A DNA stretch of 64,000 nucleotides from Pyxicephalus adspersus (Eukaryota; Chordata; Amphibia; Anura; Pyxicephalidae). Both the position numbers and the translations under genes were made by a program. The stretch lies in contig NC_092866.1 in assembly GCF_032062135.1 (NCBI RefSeq), positions 27,095,114 through 27,159,113 on the forward strand, read 5' to 3'. The notes under the pieces were generated by a model, which had not been told where the DNA came from, did no database searches, and saw nothing but the letters and a program-made list of their open reading frames with translations. Positions 1-10,887 of the stretch are shown here, in pieces (within the stretch, counting starts at the first letter, position 1; every line of letters begins with the position of its first letter).

Positions 1-450
1 AAAATGCAAATTGGAGACCTCCCGGGGCCCTTAAGTAGGAAGGAGCATTGGGATGGGGCACCTAAATCGATACCTACCTGTCACAAATCTGTCATATTAT
101 GTTACCGTCTGCTTCTCTTCTTTGAATCCCAATTTCCCTAGAATGGTGGGGTGTACAAAACTGAAAATGTAGGTGCAGTGGGGGGGACACCTTTGACTAA
201 CCCCCCACCACCACTAAAGCGTAATTACTATGGTATCATCTGAACATGAAAAACTCCACCTAACAAAACACACTACCCTGTTACAAATTACTGCCCACTT
301 CTAACACTTGAACCCCAATTTCTCTGGAATGAGGAGGTATAGGAAACTGAAAATGTGTGGGGAATGTCTGTGGCTAACAACCCCTAAAATTTCATCACTA
401 TGGTATCATTAGAACATAAAAAACTCTATCAAAACAAAATCTGGGCTCAG
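1..450 (+). repeat. Unnamed repeat family A, copy 1 (cut by window edge)
   Basis: The copy starts inside a head module (AAATGCAAATTGG, then GGGGC and CCTAAATC blocks) and continues into two imperfect tandem units of about 185 bp. Each unit carries TTGAACCCCAATTTCTCTGG, then a GAAAATGTAGGTGCA-like block, a GGGGGACAC block and an ACTATGGTATCATTAGAAC block. The same arrangement recurs at 740-1395 and 8880-9930, and inverted at 1396-1740 and 2641-3045. I cannot match it to a named family. No coding capacity is visible. Confidence 0.7.
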
Positions 451-739
451 GTACCAGTAGGGTACCATCATGTGTACAGAGCAGGGTGTTGCCCACCTCT
501 CCTTGGATCTCAGTGAGGCTGCTCTGTGCTCTGTGTCATCGGTTCAGAGGATTGCTGCTGCGATGAGAGGTGAGCACACAGTTCAGCCTTCAGGTGAATG
601 AGACACAGGCAGCCCCGCCCCCATCTCATAGCACAAGCTTAAATTTCTATTTAAAAAGAAAAAAACTGCTTGTAAAACGTATCCACTGCTAGAGCGGTGT
701 GTGAAGTCTGCATGTCATTCTGCATCCTCACAGCTCTCT
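451..739. other. Unassigned spacer between family A copies
   Basis: It holds a short GC-richer stretch and an A-rich run near 650. I see no gene or named repeat in it. Confidence 0.4.
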
Positions 740-1395
740 GTGTACAAACCTCCATATCTTCTAAACTGTATTTCACAATGACTAGTAATTTTCAGGGTGT
801 ACAGGGGACCCTCATGGATACTACAATTTCAGCCCCCCAGCTTTAAAGAATTTCAAGATATAGGGGTCACAAACGTAAAAAGTTATGAAAATTGAACTTT
901 GGGGTTGCTGTTTCAGAGGAAAGGGCAAGTAGGAGTCCTAAATTGAAAATGCAAATTGGGCACCCCGGGGCCACTAACATAGCAAGGAGCATTAGGGTGG
1001 GGCCCCTAAATCTATACCTGCCTGTCACAAATCTATACCTATGAAACTTCTGTCTGCTTCTCTTCTTTGAACCCCAATTTCTCTGAGGTGGGGGGGTACA
1101 AAACTGAAAATATAGGTGCAAGTGGCGGGCACATTCTCCCCTTACCATCTCATTACTACAGCAGCATTAGAACATAAAACACTCTGCCCATCAATTTGGG
1201 CCTCCCTGCCGTTACACATTCCTGTCCACCTAACTAACATTCTGAACTTCAATTTCCCTGGAATAGGGAGGTGTAAGAAACCAAAAATATAGGTACAAGT
1301 GGGGAACATCTGTGACTAACATCCCCTAAAACTTCATCACTATGGCATCATTAGAACATAAACTCTGCCCAATAACATTTAATGGGGTTGAGGTA
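740..1395 (+). repeat. Unnamed repeat family A, copy 2 (head plus two units)
   Basis: The full head module is visible: a TCTTCTAAACTGT start, a GGGTGTACAGGGGACCC block, a TTTCAAGATATAGGGGTC block and then AAATGCAAATTGGG. Two tandem units follow, marked by TTTGAACCCCAATTT at about 1066 and CTGAACTTCAATTTC at about 1242. The head is shared with 2641-3045 (inverted) and with 8880-9110. Confidence 0.7.
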
Positions 1396-1740
1396 CTTGG
1401 AAGGTTACAGTCATGTGTAACAAGGAAGTTTTTTTGATGATGCCATGGTGATGAAAGGTGATAGCCACAAGTGTCTCCCACTTCCACCTATATATTTGTT
1501 TCAGTGCACCTCTTAATTCTGGAGAAATTGGGGTTTGAAGTAGAGATGCAGACAGATATGTGTAACAGAGCAGGCAGCACATTTTGCTAGTTGGAGATTT
1601 GTTCTCATAATGCCATAGTAATACCATTGTAGAAAGGTTTAGCGACAAGTGTCCCCCACTTGCACCTACAGTTTCCTATGCCTCCACGTGTACTTTAAAC
1701 ATTTCAAGTTAATACAACCAACAGTTTAGCTAATAAACTT
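1396..1740 (-). repeat. Unnamed repeat family A, copy 3 (inverted)
   Basis: The tandem-unit landmarks appear reverse-complemented (CTGGAGAAATTGGGGTTTGA near 1520). The copy then ends in TTCAAGTTAATACAACCAAC, matching the outer edge of the head module. It lies tail to tail with copy 2, so 740-1740 forms a large imperfect inverted repeat. Confidence 0.65.
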
Positions 1741-1762
1741 CATAGCTAGTTTTTTTTTTTTT

Positions 1763-2640
1763 TTTTTATATAATGTGGACAGTGATGAGAGGGGATCACT
1801 GGCTGTCTTGTCCCCATCTGATATCACATGCATGATGCTAATAAAGCATCACAACATTTTTAACATTATATTAAGGAGTGACTTCTCTGTTATTAAATGG
1901 AAAAATGTGTTTTTTTGTTTTTACACTTTTTTGGGGAGGACCTCTCCCTTTCATTCAGCCTTTAATTCCTTTTCCTAAGGACCAAAGGGGAAATCCGCCG
2001 CCTTCTTGTATATTTGTGTCACATATCGCAGGAGGCTCTGCACTGCTCCTTCTGTGCATGCACCTTCAGAGGCTTTCTTATAATGTAAAAAAAAAGTGTG
2101 CAATCTCATGCATGCGCAGTGCAAGGCAGCATTGGACGTACAAGTGAGCATCAGAGAAAAGGTGGAAGCTGAGCCAGCATGGGCCTGCTGGGCTAATTTT
2201 GTAAAAGGATCAAGGGAAAAAAAAATTTTCACAAAAGTTCACGTTAACTAAATAAAGCATCAGAAGCACATCTAGAGTTAGGCTGAATTCACACCGGCAG
2301 TAAGTTTACATTTGCCCATTCCTCGTGCCAGGAACAACTGCTGTTTAAAAAAACAGAAGGGGTAAATGTTTTTTGCTGCTAATTTGAACTAAACCTAACT
2401 TGTTACAACACATTCATTATACTATTACACTCTTAAAACTTAGAACACTAGGAAGTTGGGTCACAATACACAGCATTGGATAGTTGTGGCAAAATACATG
2501 GATATACTAACAGGGCAGGCATTACAAAGTTGGAACAAATGATAGGCAGAAGGTAAAACACTGAAACAATAAGAGGTTACTGGATACCCATGCCATAAAC
2601 AACTGGGAGCACTAAATTGGCCATATTTTGCTTCCCACCA
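1763..2640 (+). repeat. Repeat module B, copy 1 of a ~1.3 kb tandem duplication
   Basis: The block GAGAGGGGATCACTGGCTGT, then ATCACATGCATGATGCT, TTGGGGAGGAC, an ATCTCATGCATGCGCAGTG-type segment and an ATACACAGCA segment, recurs in the same order at 3070-4245. The offset is about 1302 bp. Related AGGAC/CTCACGCATGC segments occur at 12206-12580. It is non-coding as far as I can see. Confidence 0.7.
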
Positions 2641-3045
2641 CCCAGCTGAATGCATGTGTCCCTCACTTGTACCTACATTTTCAGTTTCCTGCACTTCCCC
2701 ATTCCAGATAAATTGGGGTTCAAAGAACAGAAGCAGAAAGGGTAGATAGTATTAGAATTATATATATTTTGTGAAAGGTAGGTAAAAAAATCTAGGGGCC
2801 CCATTGCAATGCTCCTTGCTATGCAAGTGTCCTTAGTTTGCATTTTTAATTTTGGGCTCCTAGGTGCCCTTTTCTTTGAAACGGCAACCCAAATGTTCAA
2901 TTTCTACAAGCTTTTAAACTCATGATCCCCATATCTTGATATTTTTGTTATTAGTAGTTATAAGAGTACCCTGTGCACCCTAAAAAATTCAAGTCATTAC
3001 AACCAACAATTTAGGAGATCTGAAAGATTGAACACAGTCAGTTGA
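2641..3045 (-). repeat. Unnamed repeat family A, copy 4 (inverted)
   Basis: It reads as family A in reverse: a CCAGATAAATTGGGGTTCAA unit landmark at about 2703, TAGGGGCCCCATTGCAATGC, TTTGCATTTTTAATTTTGGG, ATATCTTGATATTTTTG, and ending in CATTACAACCAACAATTTAG. It separates the two B modules, so the duplicated unit is inverted A followed by B. Confidence 0.65.
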
Positions 3046-3069
3046 TAGGCTGCAAATGACAATTGGACT

Positions 3070-4245
3070 TGAATTTTTTTTTGCCCATGAGAGGGGGGGC
3101 ACTGGCTGTCCTGCCCCCATCTGCTATCACATGCATGATGCTCCTAAAGCAACACCCCATTTTAACATTATATAAAGGGTGACATTCCTCGTTTTTAATA
3201 ATAGAAAAATGTTTTTTTAATTTTTTGGGGAGGACACCTACCCTTCCATCTGTACTGCCACGGTGGTAAAGACTGCAGGATAAATCTGCAGCCTCCTGAG
3301 ATATTTGTGTCACTAATCCCAGGTGGCTGTGGGCTGCTTTTTGTTTGCATGCCTGACATTAGGAATGAATCATCAGGGGCTTTCCTATGATGTAAAAAGA
3401 AAATGCTCAATCTCACGCATGCCCAATGGAGAAAGGAGAGGGAAGCTGAGCAAGCGTGGGGCTCAGTTTGTGTGACAGATCAAATTTTTTTCACACAAAA
3501 GTTTTGTTTTATTCAGATATAGCGCTAGAACTTGATATCTGAAGTCAGTCTGGATTCACATTGGCAGTATGGTTGCATTTGCTGCTATTACCCCCAACTT
3601 TTCTCTCGCCAGGAACCACTGCTGCTTGTAAAACTGCTAGGCCTGAAAAAGCCCAGCCAGCGGTTAGTAATCCCAGGTGCCCAGCAGTCACCAGCAGTTA
3701 GCAATCCCAGGTGCCCAGCAGTCACCAGCAGTTAGCAATCCCAGGTGCCCAGCAGTCACCAGCAATCCCAGGTGCCCAGCAGTCACCAGCAGTTAGCAAT
3801 CCCAGGTGCCCAGCAGTCACCAGCAGTTAGCAATCCCAGGTGCCCAGCAGTCACCAGCGGTTAGCAATCTCAGGTGCCCAGCAGTCACCAGCGGTTAGCA
3901 ATCCCAGGTGCCCAGCAGTTGCCAAGTAGTCACTCAGTTTTTTTTATACTGCTAATGTGAAACTAAGCCTAAGTTATTACACCACATTGGTCACAATGTT
4001 ACACTACTTCAAGGGATTTACACAATTCAAATATGTAACACTAGGCAATTGGATTAAAATACACAGCACTGGACTGTTGGGGCATAATACAAAAATATAG
4101 AACAATTTTACATTCCAACAAGCCAGGCATTAGAAAAATGGAACAAAGTAAAGTGGGTAGGTAGAACACTGACACAATAATAGGTGTTACTGGATACCTG
4201 TGGCATAAATAAGTAGGAGCACTAAATTTGAGGTGTCTTGCCCCG
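3070..4245 (+). repeat. Repeat module B, copy 2 (contains a minisatellite)
   Basis: Same block order as 1763-2640, with a 34-bp minisatellite at 3655-3925. The block AATACACAGCACTGGACTGTTG near 4057 pairs with AATACACAGCATTGGATAGTTG near 2466. Confidence 0.7.
3655..3925. repeat. 34-bp minisatellite, about 8 copies
   Basis: The unit is built from CAGCAGTTAGCAATCCCAGG followed by TGCCCAGCAGTCAC. One copy lacks the AGTTAG portion. Copies are nearly identical, so the array is young or homogenised. The equivalent array is absent from module B copy 1. Confidence 0.9.
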
Positions 4246-4924
4246 TCCACTTTTTTACCCCCGCTACAGCTTCCGCCCACCCGACTAAAAAACTTTTTAG
4301 GGGCGAACACTGTATACATATGTCCACATTAACTAAACTAACAAACAACTTATACTCAACAGTGGTAGAGTCATTACTTCTTTTTGTATCAAGACAGCAA
4401 CCACAGCACCAATGGTATTCATCAAATAAGTGCCTCAAATATGAAATTTGGTGGCCAGGATAAATCATATGAAGAGAGGAATCGCTCATATGCACCTGCC
4501 TTAAATATAATGCAGATAATGGCAAAGCATCAATTACAATAGTAAATGCAAAACTTCACAGCCAGCAAAGTACTGTCAGCAATCATGTAAATACCTGTGT
4601 GTTCACTCCCCCTCACATAGCTATCACCACTAGGACTCTGCATACACCAGACTGCCCTATATGGAGATCCGAGCTGCGCTCTCTGATGATGGGGGATAAC
4701 AAACATGCCCCCAGTCATCAGGGAGAATCATACCACAAGGACAAGAAATCACTGGTACAGACAGCCAAGCCTCAGCTGTTAAGAAACTAAAGGATTACTG
4801 CAAAAGCCCCAATAGGAGCGCAGATGTCTCACCAGCCATGTCTGTCAAGCGCAAACAAAACACTGCTGGTAGTGGGAGCAGAAGGGGTGAACACAGGGAA
4901 AACACACATCCACTTGTAAGACTA
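4246..4924. other. Unassigned, 0.7 kb
   Basis: Short random frames only. I see no recognised repeat or gene. Confidence 0.4.
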
Positions 4925-5368
4925 TACAGGTAGTCCCTGGTTAAGGACATCCAACATAGGAATGCCTCCTAGATACGAACGGAGAGTGGCGGGGCAGTTT
5001 GCATGACTTGCAGAAGAAATCTTGGTTGTGGGTGATGTGGACTGAGCTTTTTCAGCAGCCTCTCATAACTGTTTAGTGACCAAGACAAACTCTGAAGTTT
5101 CTTTCTTTTTGATAGCCAAAACACAGCTTGCTCCAAAGGGTAATGAATGTTTAGGCTCCATAAAGCTTTTTTTTTTTGCTTCGTTTGTGATTAACTCAAA
5201 GTGAGGATTTTTTTACAGTAACTGACACCATGCTGCTCAATATTAAGTTGAGACAAACATTCTGTCCTAATTGCATTTATTAAAATAATGCACCTGTTCC
5301 GACTTTCTTACAAATTCAACTTAAGAACCTACAGTTTCTATCTCGTACGTAACCCAGGGACTACTGGT
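4925..5368. mobile_element. Non-autonomous DNA transposon with imperfect terminal inverted repeats
   Basis: The left end is TACAGGTAGTCCCTGGTTAA. The right end, reverse-complemented, is TACCAGTAGTCCCTGGGTTA, so about 18 of the outer 20 bases pair. There is no transposase frame. The target duplication is not resolved. The superfamily cannot be decided from the sequence alone. Confidence 0.65.
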
Positions 5369-5479
5369 ACATAAATTAATATATTGGACAGCATTTATGT
5401 CTGTAAATGGATACATACGGTGGCTGACCATTTAAATCAAATTATACATTAACAAAATATTTCATATTTACTAATTTTG

Positions 5480-6420
5480 TTTAATATGAATCGCTGCTTG
5501 ATAAGCACTATACAGAGACTTTCTTCTGTTTGTTATATAACATCACATACATTACAAAACGGAACTAAAGTTGCAAACATCATTCAGACCTGGCCATTTA
5601 GTAGCATGTAACTTGTGAATCCAGCGTGTTTCCTTTTGTAATAGTAATTTATCCTGATTACCTGCCCATATATCTATATGTACACAATCCAGGGTAACAA
5701 AACTTATCACCTTGCTATTGTAATTACGACATTTAGCTATGTGATAGCTCATGGGGGTAAGGATTTTTCCTTTACTGATCACATAAATATGTTCATATAT
5801 CATCTTTCTAAATTTTCTAATAGACCTGCCAATATAAAAACATGAGCACTCACATTTGATTAAATAAACGACTGCAGGAGTATCACAAGTAACAATGATG
5901 TGGTATGAAAGTTGTTCCATCAGGTAAGTGAATTCCATCATTTTACTTATCGTTATTCCAAGAAGATTGTCTACATTCTCAACATCTACAAAGTACCAAG
6001 AGTACCCATTACAAAACAATAGTCACTACAGTTCGAACTATTAAAATGACAATGAACCAATTTATCTCTTAAGGAGGGCCCCCTACGATAAATAATTCAC
6101 TTTTTCTGGGTAAGAAACTTCTTAGTCTGGGGGTCACTTAACAGAATAGGCCAGTTTTTTCCCAAAATTTGGCTAATGTTATGGTTACATGTAAAGGTCG
6201 TAATGATTTGAACTTGTTCCTTTTCTTCTTGTTCGGTTCAAAGTTGGTCCCTATTTTTATACTTCTTTTACTTTAGAACAAAAGTTGTAAACGCGTTTGA
6301 GATTTAGCTTTGTGATAAGCTTGGCACAACCAAGATAGGGCAGTAGGCAGTGATGCAGGCTCGTAAACTATGAGTTTCCTAGTGATTTCTCTTGTAGCAT
6401 GCCCAGTAGCTAATGTGGTA
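5480..6420 (-). mobile_element. Penelope-like retroelement fragment (RT-GIY-YIG linker and endonuclease)
   Basis: Read on the minus strand, the region upstream of the GIY-YIG frame encodes ITTFTCNHNISQILGKNW, then LLSDPQTKKFLTQKK and RRGPSLRDKLVHCHF. This is the linker that follows the reverse transcriptase in Penelope-like elements, ending in the typical R..L.DKLVHSHF motif. The GIY-YIG domain follows at 5552-6019. The RT core is not present, so the copy is 5'-truncated near 6420. A weak AAGC...GCGATTC motif lies just downstream of the stop, around 5483-5506; it may be a decayed hammerhead-like motif of the kind discussed elsewhere in the window. Confidence 0.8.
5552..6019 (-). pseudogene. 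GIY-YIG endonuclease domain of a Penelope-like element
   Basis: A 155-codon open stretch. The C-terminal two thirds match the GIY-YIG nuclease that Penelope-like elements use to nick target DNA. Visible in order are VVYLIKCECSCFYIGRS (the GIY...YIG-type strands, here VYL...FYIG), a basic helix with EH, a YHIAKC segment, and near the end LLQKETRWIHKLHATKWPGL followed by N, the family's conserved QKE.RWI.L....GLN block. The first ~50 residues are out of family and probably come from a frameshift, because the DKLVHCHF linker upstream sits in another frame. It is a dead copy: no RT core, at least one frameshift and an internal start. Confidence 0.8.
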
Positions 6421-8539
6421 TATATTTCAAGTAACAGGACATTAAAGAGCCAATCACAAATTCATAGGTATCAGGAAAATCCTGGAAGCAGAGGAAATGG
6501 TATTTAAATCAAGGCCTCTATGTAGCGGGAAGAACTCCAAGACAGTGACCGGGGACACCATCAAGATCTCCACCTTGCAGAGAAGAGCAGATTGCATAGA
6601 TACAATCCTCTATGAGAAAACTCCAGGGACTCCAAGAAATACTACAATTCCATAAAAGGAGACGTATTATAACACAGCTTTGATCTATTACAGACAAAGG
6701 CTGGGTATTAATATAGGTGTCCCCATGCTTCAGGGTTCTTTTATGTGTGACATCGTCTATGTGGACCAATATTGGATTGGGGAAAATCTGTCTGCCTTAT
6801 ATATCAGTGTAATGATTGGAGTACTTAAATTTTATAGGAAACAACAATAGGAGGGCAAGAGATACCAGGCCATGTATGGATGACCAAAGCAGCCCCTCTA
6901 GTACTCCAATATATAAACAGGGAGAACAATAAATTCCATTGCCACCAAGAGGCTAAAATCAGGATCCTACATGTTGAATCCCATGCAGGAGCAACCCTCA
7001 CTTCCATTTTTATTTTACAGGTAGGATGCCAGCACCCACTGCTTTCCTCTCACTGTGTTTACCTATTCCATATTGGGGGATATGTAGAAAGGGGCCTCCT
7101 AGGCACAGATGGACGATGAAACTCATGCCAGAAAAGTTCAACTAGTTAGGAGGAAAAAACACCAATCATTTATCCTCAGCTTCTACACAGGTAAGAGAAG
7201 ATAGCACCACTGTCTTCTCAGAAAGATAACCCAAGCTGCATACCGTAAATACAATGTGCCTGGAAAAACGTTGAGAGGTGAACAGGTTCCCCAAAGCAAG
7301 TACTGCCAAAGTACCATTACAGGGCCTAAAAAGAATGGAGGAGAAAAGAATCTAAATCATAGTCCCCCAACCTTGGGCCCCTTTACCTAGGACCAATTGG
7401 ATCTGTGTCCAGTGTGAGTCCTAGCGTCAGCTGCAAAGGGGGCTCCTGAATGCTCAGTTGACCCAGGGCGGGTGGGCAGGAAGCACATGGGAGTCTTTTA
7501 ATCTTTCTCCAATCTTGTGCTCCCTGTTAGCAGTGGAGGCATCCCTCAAATAAACCATCCTGAAGGATGCAACAGAAAAAAATACTGAACTTGGAGATAG
7601 CCAGAAGTAGCATTTTTAGGAGGTTAGAAAAGCTAGCCTAATGAAGATGCATGAACAATAATGCAAACTTGGCTTTCCCACATCTGCGTTCCAGTGCCTT
7701 ATGCCACCTTCAGCCATCTTGATTTGCCTTGCCGGGATGACATAACCAGATGTCATCCTGGCACACGCAAGGGAACTAAAGCGCATGACAGCTCAGCCAG
7801 AAACCCAAAGTGATCAGACAGGCAAGTCACAATATTGCAGAAGCCAGATTGCCTGTCAATAACGACCTGTCTGATCATACGAACAGAAAAGTGGAACTTA
7901 AGTTCAACTTTAATGGAACCTTAAAGTGCATGAGTGTTTACCAGGTAACTAAACCCACAGGCTGACAAAGTCAGGCACCTTAAAGTGGACCAAGAATTGC
8001 TAAACTCATTCTTAAAGTATGTCAATGGTCTAGATTTTATCCGCAATCAATACAGGTGACATGAAGTGTCTAGAGGAAATCAAAAAATTACAGGTTCAAA
8101 TAAAATCAAGTATTTTTCTGTTTGCTGATTACATTAGACTTCCATTTATGAAGAATATCTTGTTCCATGGCCCTGCAATGCAGCTCAGTCTTCATCAATG
8201 CAGTGCATTTCTATTCCAGCCATCATATAATTTGAATCATCCTAAATATGAAGCCTCCAGGTAAATGATACTACAACACTGATGAACCCCAGTTGGAAAA
8301 AAAAGAGGATAGAAAAGAACAGCAAACTGAGGAGAAATCGTCCCACCTCAACACTACTTTCCGAATTAAAATCGTTTACAGGTCACTATGAAATAAAACA
8401 AATTAGCATCTGCGTCCTGTCCACAGCAACCCAACCATTTGCGTATCTGTTTAACTAAACAACCGAATCTGCTACCATAAATCGCAAAATAAATATTATT
8501 GAGCTATTGCAGGTTCTCAAACCACCTCCTGCAAACAGT
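6421..8539. other. Unassigned, 2.1 kb
   Basis: No frame over about 85 codons looks conserved and no named repeat is recognisable. A short imperfect symmetric stretch near 7820-7880 (TGATCAGACAGG against CCTGTCTGATCA) is the only structure I noted. Confidence 0.4.
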
Positions 8540-8870
8540 CCGCACTCACCTTTTTTCGGAATTACGCCTCACAAATGAATGCAAAATATATTTTGCAGCT
8601 AAGACGTAAAAGTACCGCCTATAGGTATCTCCTCTCCAGTAACGTTAAAACCTTACGCTCCAACTAGAGAGCAGCCTAGCACATAAACCATCACAGCATG
8701 AAATTATGTCATGATCACGTGATATGCCAAGAATGGGCGGGGTTTACCGATAAAGGCTTTTCTGTCAAATAGAGCTGCATGGTAAAATCCCGCTACGCCC
8801 GTGGGCGTGTACAAGTAGGCGTGCGTAATGGTGTCATCACAATGTACCAAACATAAACAAACCTTTAAAA
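8540..8870 (-). promoter_or_regulatory. Candidate promoter and non-coding first exon of a minus-strand gene
   Basis: A CpG-enriched patch in otherwise AT-rich DNA. It holds a palindromic E-box TCACGTGA at 8715-8722 and a GC box GGGCGGGG at 8735-8742. Near 8790-8830 there is a cluster of GGGCGTG-type elements. On the minus strand, about 165 bp downstream of the E-box, AAAAAAG|GTGAGTGCGG at 8550/8549 is a near-consensus splice donor. The layout matches a housekeeping-type promoter with a short 5' UTR exon. No coding exon is identified downstream (towards coordinate 1), so this is an inference. It could also be an LTR-like relic. Confidence 0.4.
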
Positions 8871-8879
8871 CTTTTAAAC

Positions 8880-9930
8880 CGTAGGTTTATGGACCCAAGC
8901 TTTCAGCTACCTAACGTTTCAAAATTTTAAGTTGTAGGGCCACAACTTTAAAAACGTATGAAAATGAAATGTCGGTGTGCTGACTTAAATCAAGTGCCCC
9001 CCCCAACAGCCCTAAATTGAACATGCAAACTTGGAAACCAGTCTGGAGAACCTCCCACCCTGGGGCTTCTTACATGGAAAAGAGCGTTAAATTGGGGCCC
9101 CTAAATTTTTACCTGCCAGCTCTCAAAACTATAAGTGTTATACTATTCCACCCTGTCTGGTTACCTTCTTTGAACTTCGATTTCTCTACAATAGAAGTTC
9201 AAAGTAACCGAAAATGTTGGTTCAAGTGGGACACTTGTGGCTAACTCAGCCCATCAAAATGCTTGCCTGTCACATAAAACTGTATACATCTCTTCCTTAA
9301 ACACCAGTTTCTTAGGTGTATATGGGGGCCACTTGTAGCCTACACTCTCTACATTTTATTTACTATACCATCATTACAACCTAAAAAAGTCTACCTATCA
9401 AAATGCACTAATACACATACTGTCAGCTTCCTTTTCTTGAAGCCTAATTTCTCTGGAACTGGGAGGAATGCATGCAGATGTAAGTTGGGTACACTTTTGG
9501 TTATCTCCCCCCTCCCCCCCAAAAAAAGTCATCAATACAGCATTGCTACATTATACAAAACTAAAGCTGTCCAACTAGGCTACATTTTCACATATACCTG
9601 TCTGCTTACCTTCTTTGAACCCCAATTTCTTTTGAACGACAAGACAATGGAAACTAAAAGTGGATGACAGGCTAACTTCCCTCCTAAAATATAATCACTA
9701 TGGTATCACTACAAGATAAAAAAACTATACATATCAAAATGCACTACTTTGTCACATATTACTGTCTGCTTCCCTTCCTTGAACCCCTGTTTATCTTTAA
9801 TGAGTGGATGTAGGTAAGCAAAAATGTAGTTGTAAGTGGGGGACACTTGGGGTAATCCCCTACCTAAAAAGTCATCATTATGGCATTATTACAAGATAAA
9901 AATAAATTATATCTTTTAGTGATCTACAGG
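8880..9930 (+). repeat. Unnamed repeat family A, copy 5 (head plus about five units)
   Basis: The head module (TTTAAAAACGTATGAAAATG, then GCCCTAAATTGAACATGCAA) is followed by unit landmarks at about 9168, 9296, 9437, 9613 and 9777. Spacing is 128-176 bp. This is the longest array of the family in the window. Confidence 0.7.
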
Positions 9931-10395
9931 ATGAGGTGCTGGTTTCACAAAACAATCTGGCGGCTCCAATATCTCACCTTTCGTCGATCGAAGATAAACT
10001 GCGGGAGAAACTGGAAGAGAATTGGAGTCATTGCTCCAACCTGTACTTCAATGGCATCCCTGAATGCCACAAAGGACAAGATCATTTCAATTTATTTTAC
10101 GGTTTATTTAATGACAGCTCTTAACCTGCAGCCCTGCACATTGTATACAGCAGAACATGCTTATCAATTGGGTCAGGGGAGGTTGGCCCCAAACCAGAGG
10201 CAGCATCCAGTGATTTCCAAGTATCTGCACTTTGAGCCAAAAAAGCTATTCTCAACACTTACAGGAAAATCTTTGAGTTGTTGCTGTTGGCTTCGGCTAC
10301 TGGCTCAACACCATGTCCGCAGACTTTTTCTAGGACTGAATACTTCCTGGTGCATGTTGTATGCGTGCAGATATTGGCAATATGACCTCCACTGA
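9905..10395 (+). pseudogene. L1 ORF1 relic (coiled-coil to RRM region)
   Basis: Frames at 9936-10124 and 9880-10395 together give LVSQNNLAAPISHLSSIEDK, then LREKLEENWSHCSNL and FNGIPE. This is the end of the L1 ORF1p coiled coil running into the conserved E.R.RR.NL...GIPE motif at the start of the RNA-recognition domain. Here the motif has decayed to EENWSHCSNLYFNGIPE. Downstream, weakly matching ORF1 C-terminal text continues to about 10395 in other frames. It is a fragment with several frameshifts and no ORF2 attached. Confidence 0.65.
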
Positions 10396-10411
10396 TCACT
10401 AACCACCAAAT

Positions 10412-10886
10412 TTTACCCTTAATTATACCAAATCAGTTGTGTGGGGAATGTTTGCAGCGTGATTTGAGTCATGGGCTCCACCTAAAGTCTTTTGTATTTC
10501 CATGGTAGAGTTTCAACAGTGATCTCAAGGTAAGTAGGGAGTATTTGTTGGGCTTGACAAAACTGATGAAAGATCCACAGTTTGAGGCAAATAGGGTGAA
10601 AATGAAAAAGCAGCTTGGCTTTTACTTGTTATCCCAAGGTAAGTAGGGAGTACTTGACGGTCTTGACAACTGCAAACCGCTGAAAGATCCACAGTTTGAG
10701 GCAAATTGGGTAAAAATGAAAAAGCAGCTTGGCTTTTTTTTGTTCACCAAATTCCTTGGTAACCAAATGAACCCAAACTTTGAGGCCATCATTGAAAACA
10801 TGTTAACAAAATTAGCAGAACTGGGTTGTTCAATGAGTCTCAAGTTGTGCTCCACTCTCATTTCCACTACATTCTGGAGAAGTTAT
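10412..10886 (+). pseudogene. Relic of a multicopy animal protein family, 5' part (interrupted)
   Basis: The conceptual text includes RCDLSHGLHLKSFVFPW, then LMKDPQFEANRVKMKKQLGF. After an internal duplication come TKFLGNQMNPNFEAIIENML, LAELGCSMSLKL and, one frame over, LHSHFHYILEK. The family I compare it with occurs in many copies in arthropod, cnidarian and amphibian genomes and carries FLGN...LGC.MSLK.HFLHSHLD.FPEN..SEEQGERFHQD. Its function is not known to me; the copy number suggests a mobile-element protein. A 109-bp direct duplication (10522-10630 and 10631-10741) repeats the KDPQFEAN segment. The frame is then broken by the LINE at 10888-11327 and resumes at 11328. Confidence 0.6.
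10522..10741 (+). repeat. 109-bp tandem duplication inside the protein relic
   Basis: Both copies start ATC.CAAGGTAAGTAGGGAG and share AAAGATCCACAGTTTGAGGC and GAAAAAGCAGCTTGGCTTTT. They are about 85-90% identical by eye. Confidence 0.9.
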
Positions 10887-10887
10887 T

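Noticed and set aside
3655..3925. CRISPR-like array
   Set aside because: A contiguous 34-bp tandem repeat without spacers in a vertebrate-type sequence.
6286..6302. AACGCG motif near the Penelope-like element, resembling the ribozyme GAAACGCG box
   Set aside because: It falls in the decoded RT-to-GIY-YIG coding text (SQTRLQLLF) and lacks the other core box.
10131..10395. Single 171-codon gene at 9880-10395
   Set aside because: Only parts match L1 ORF1 and in shifting frames; the long frame is a fortuitous join.
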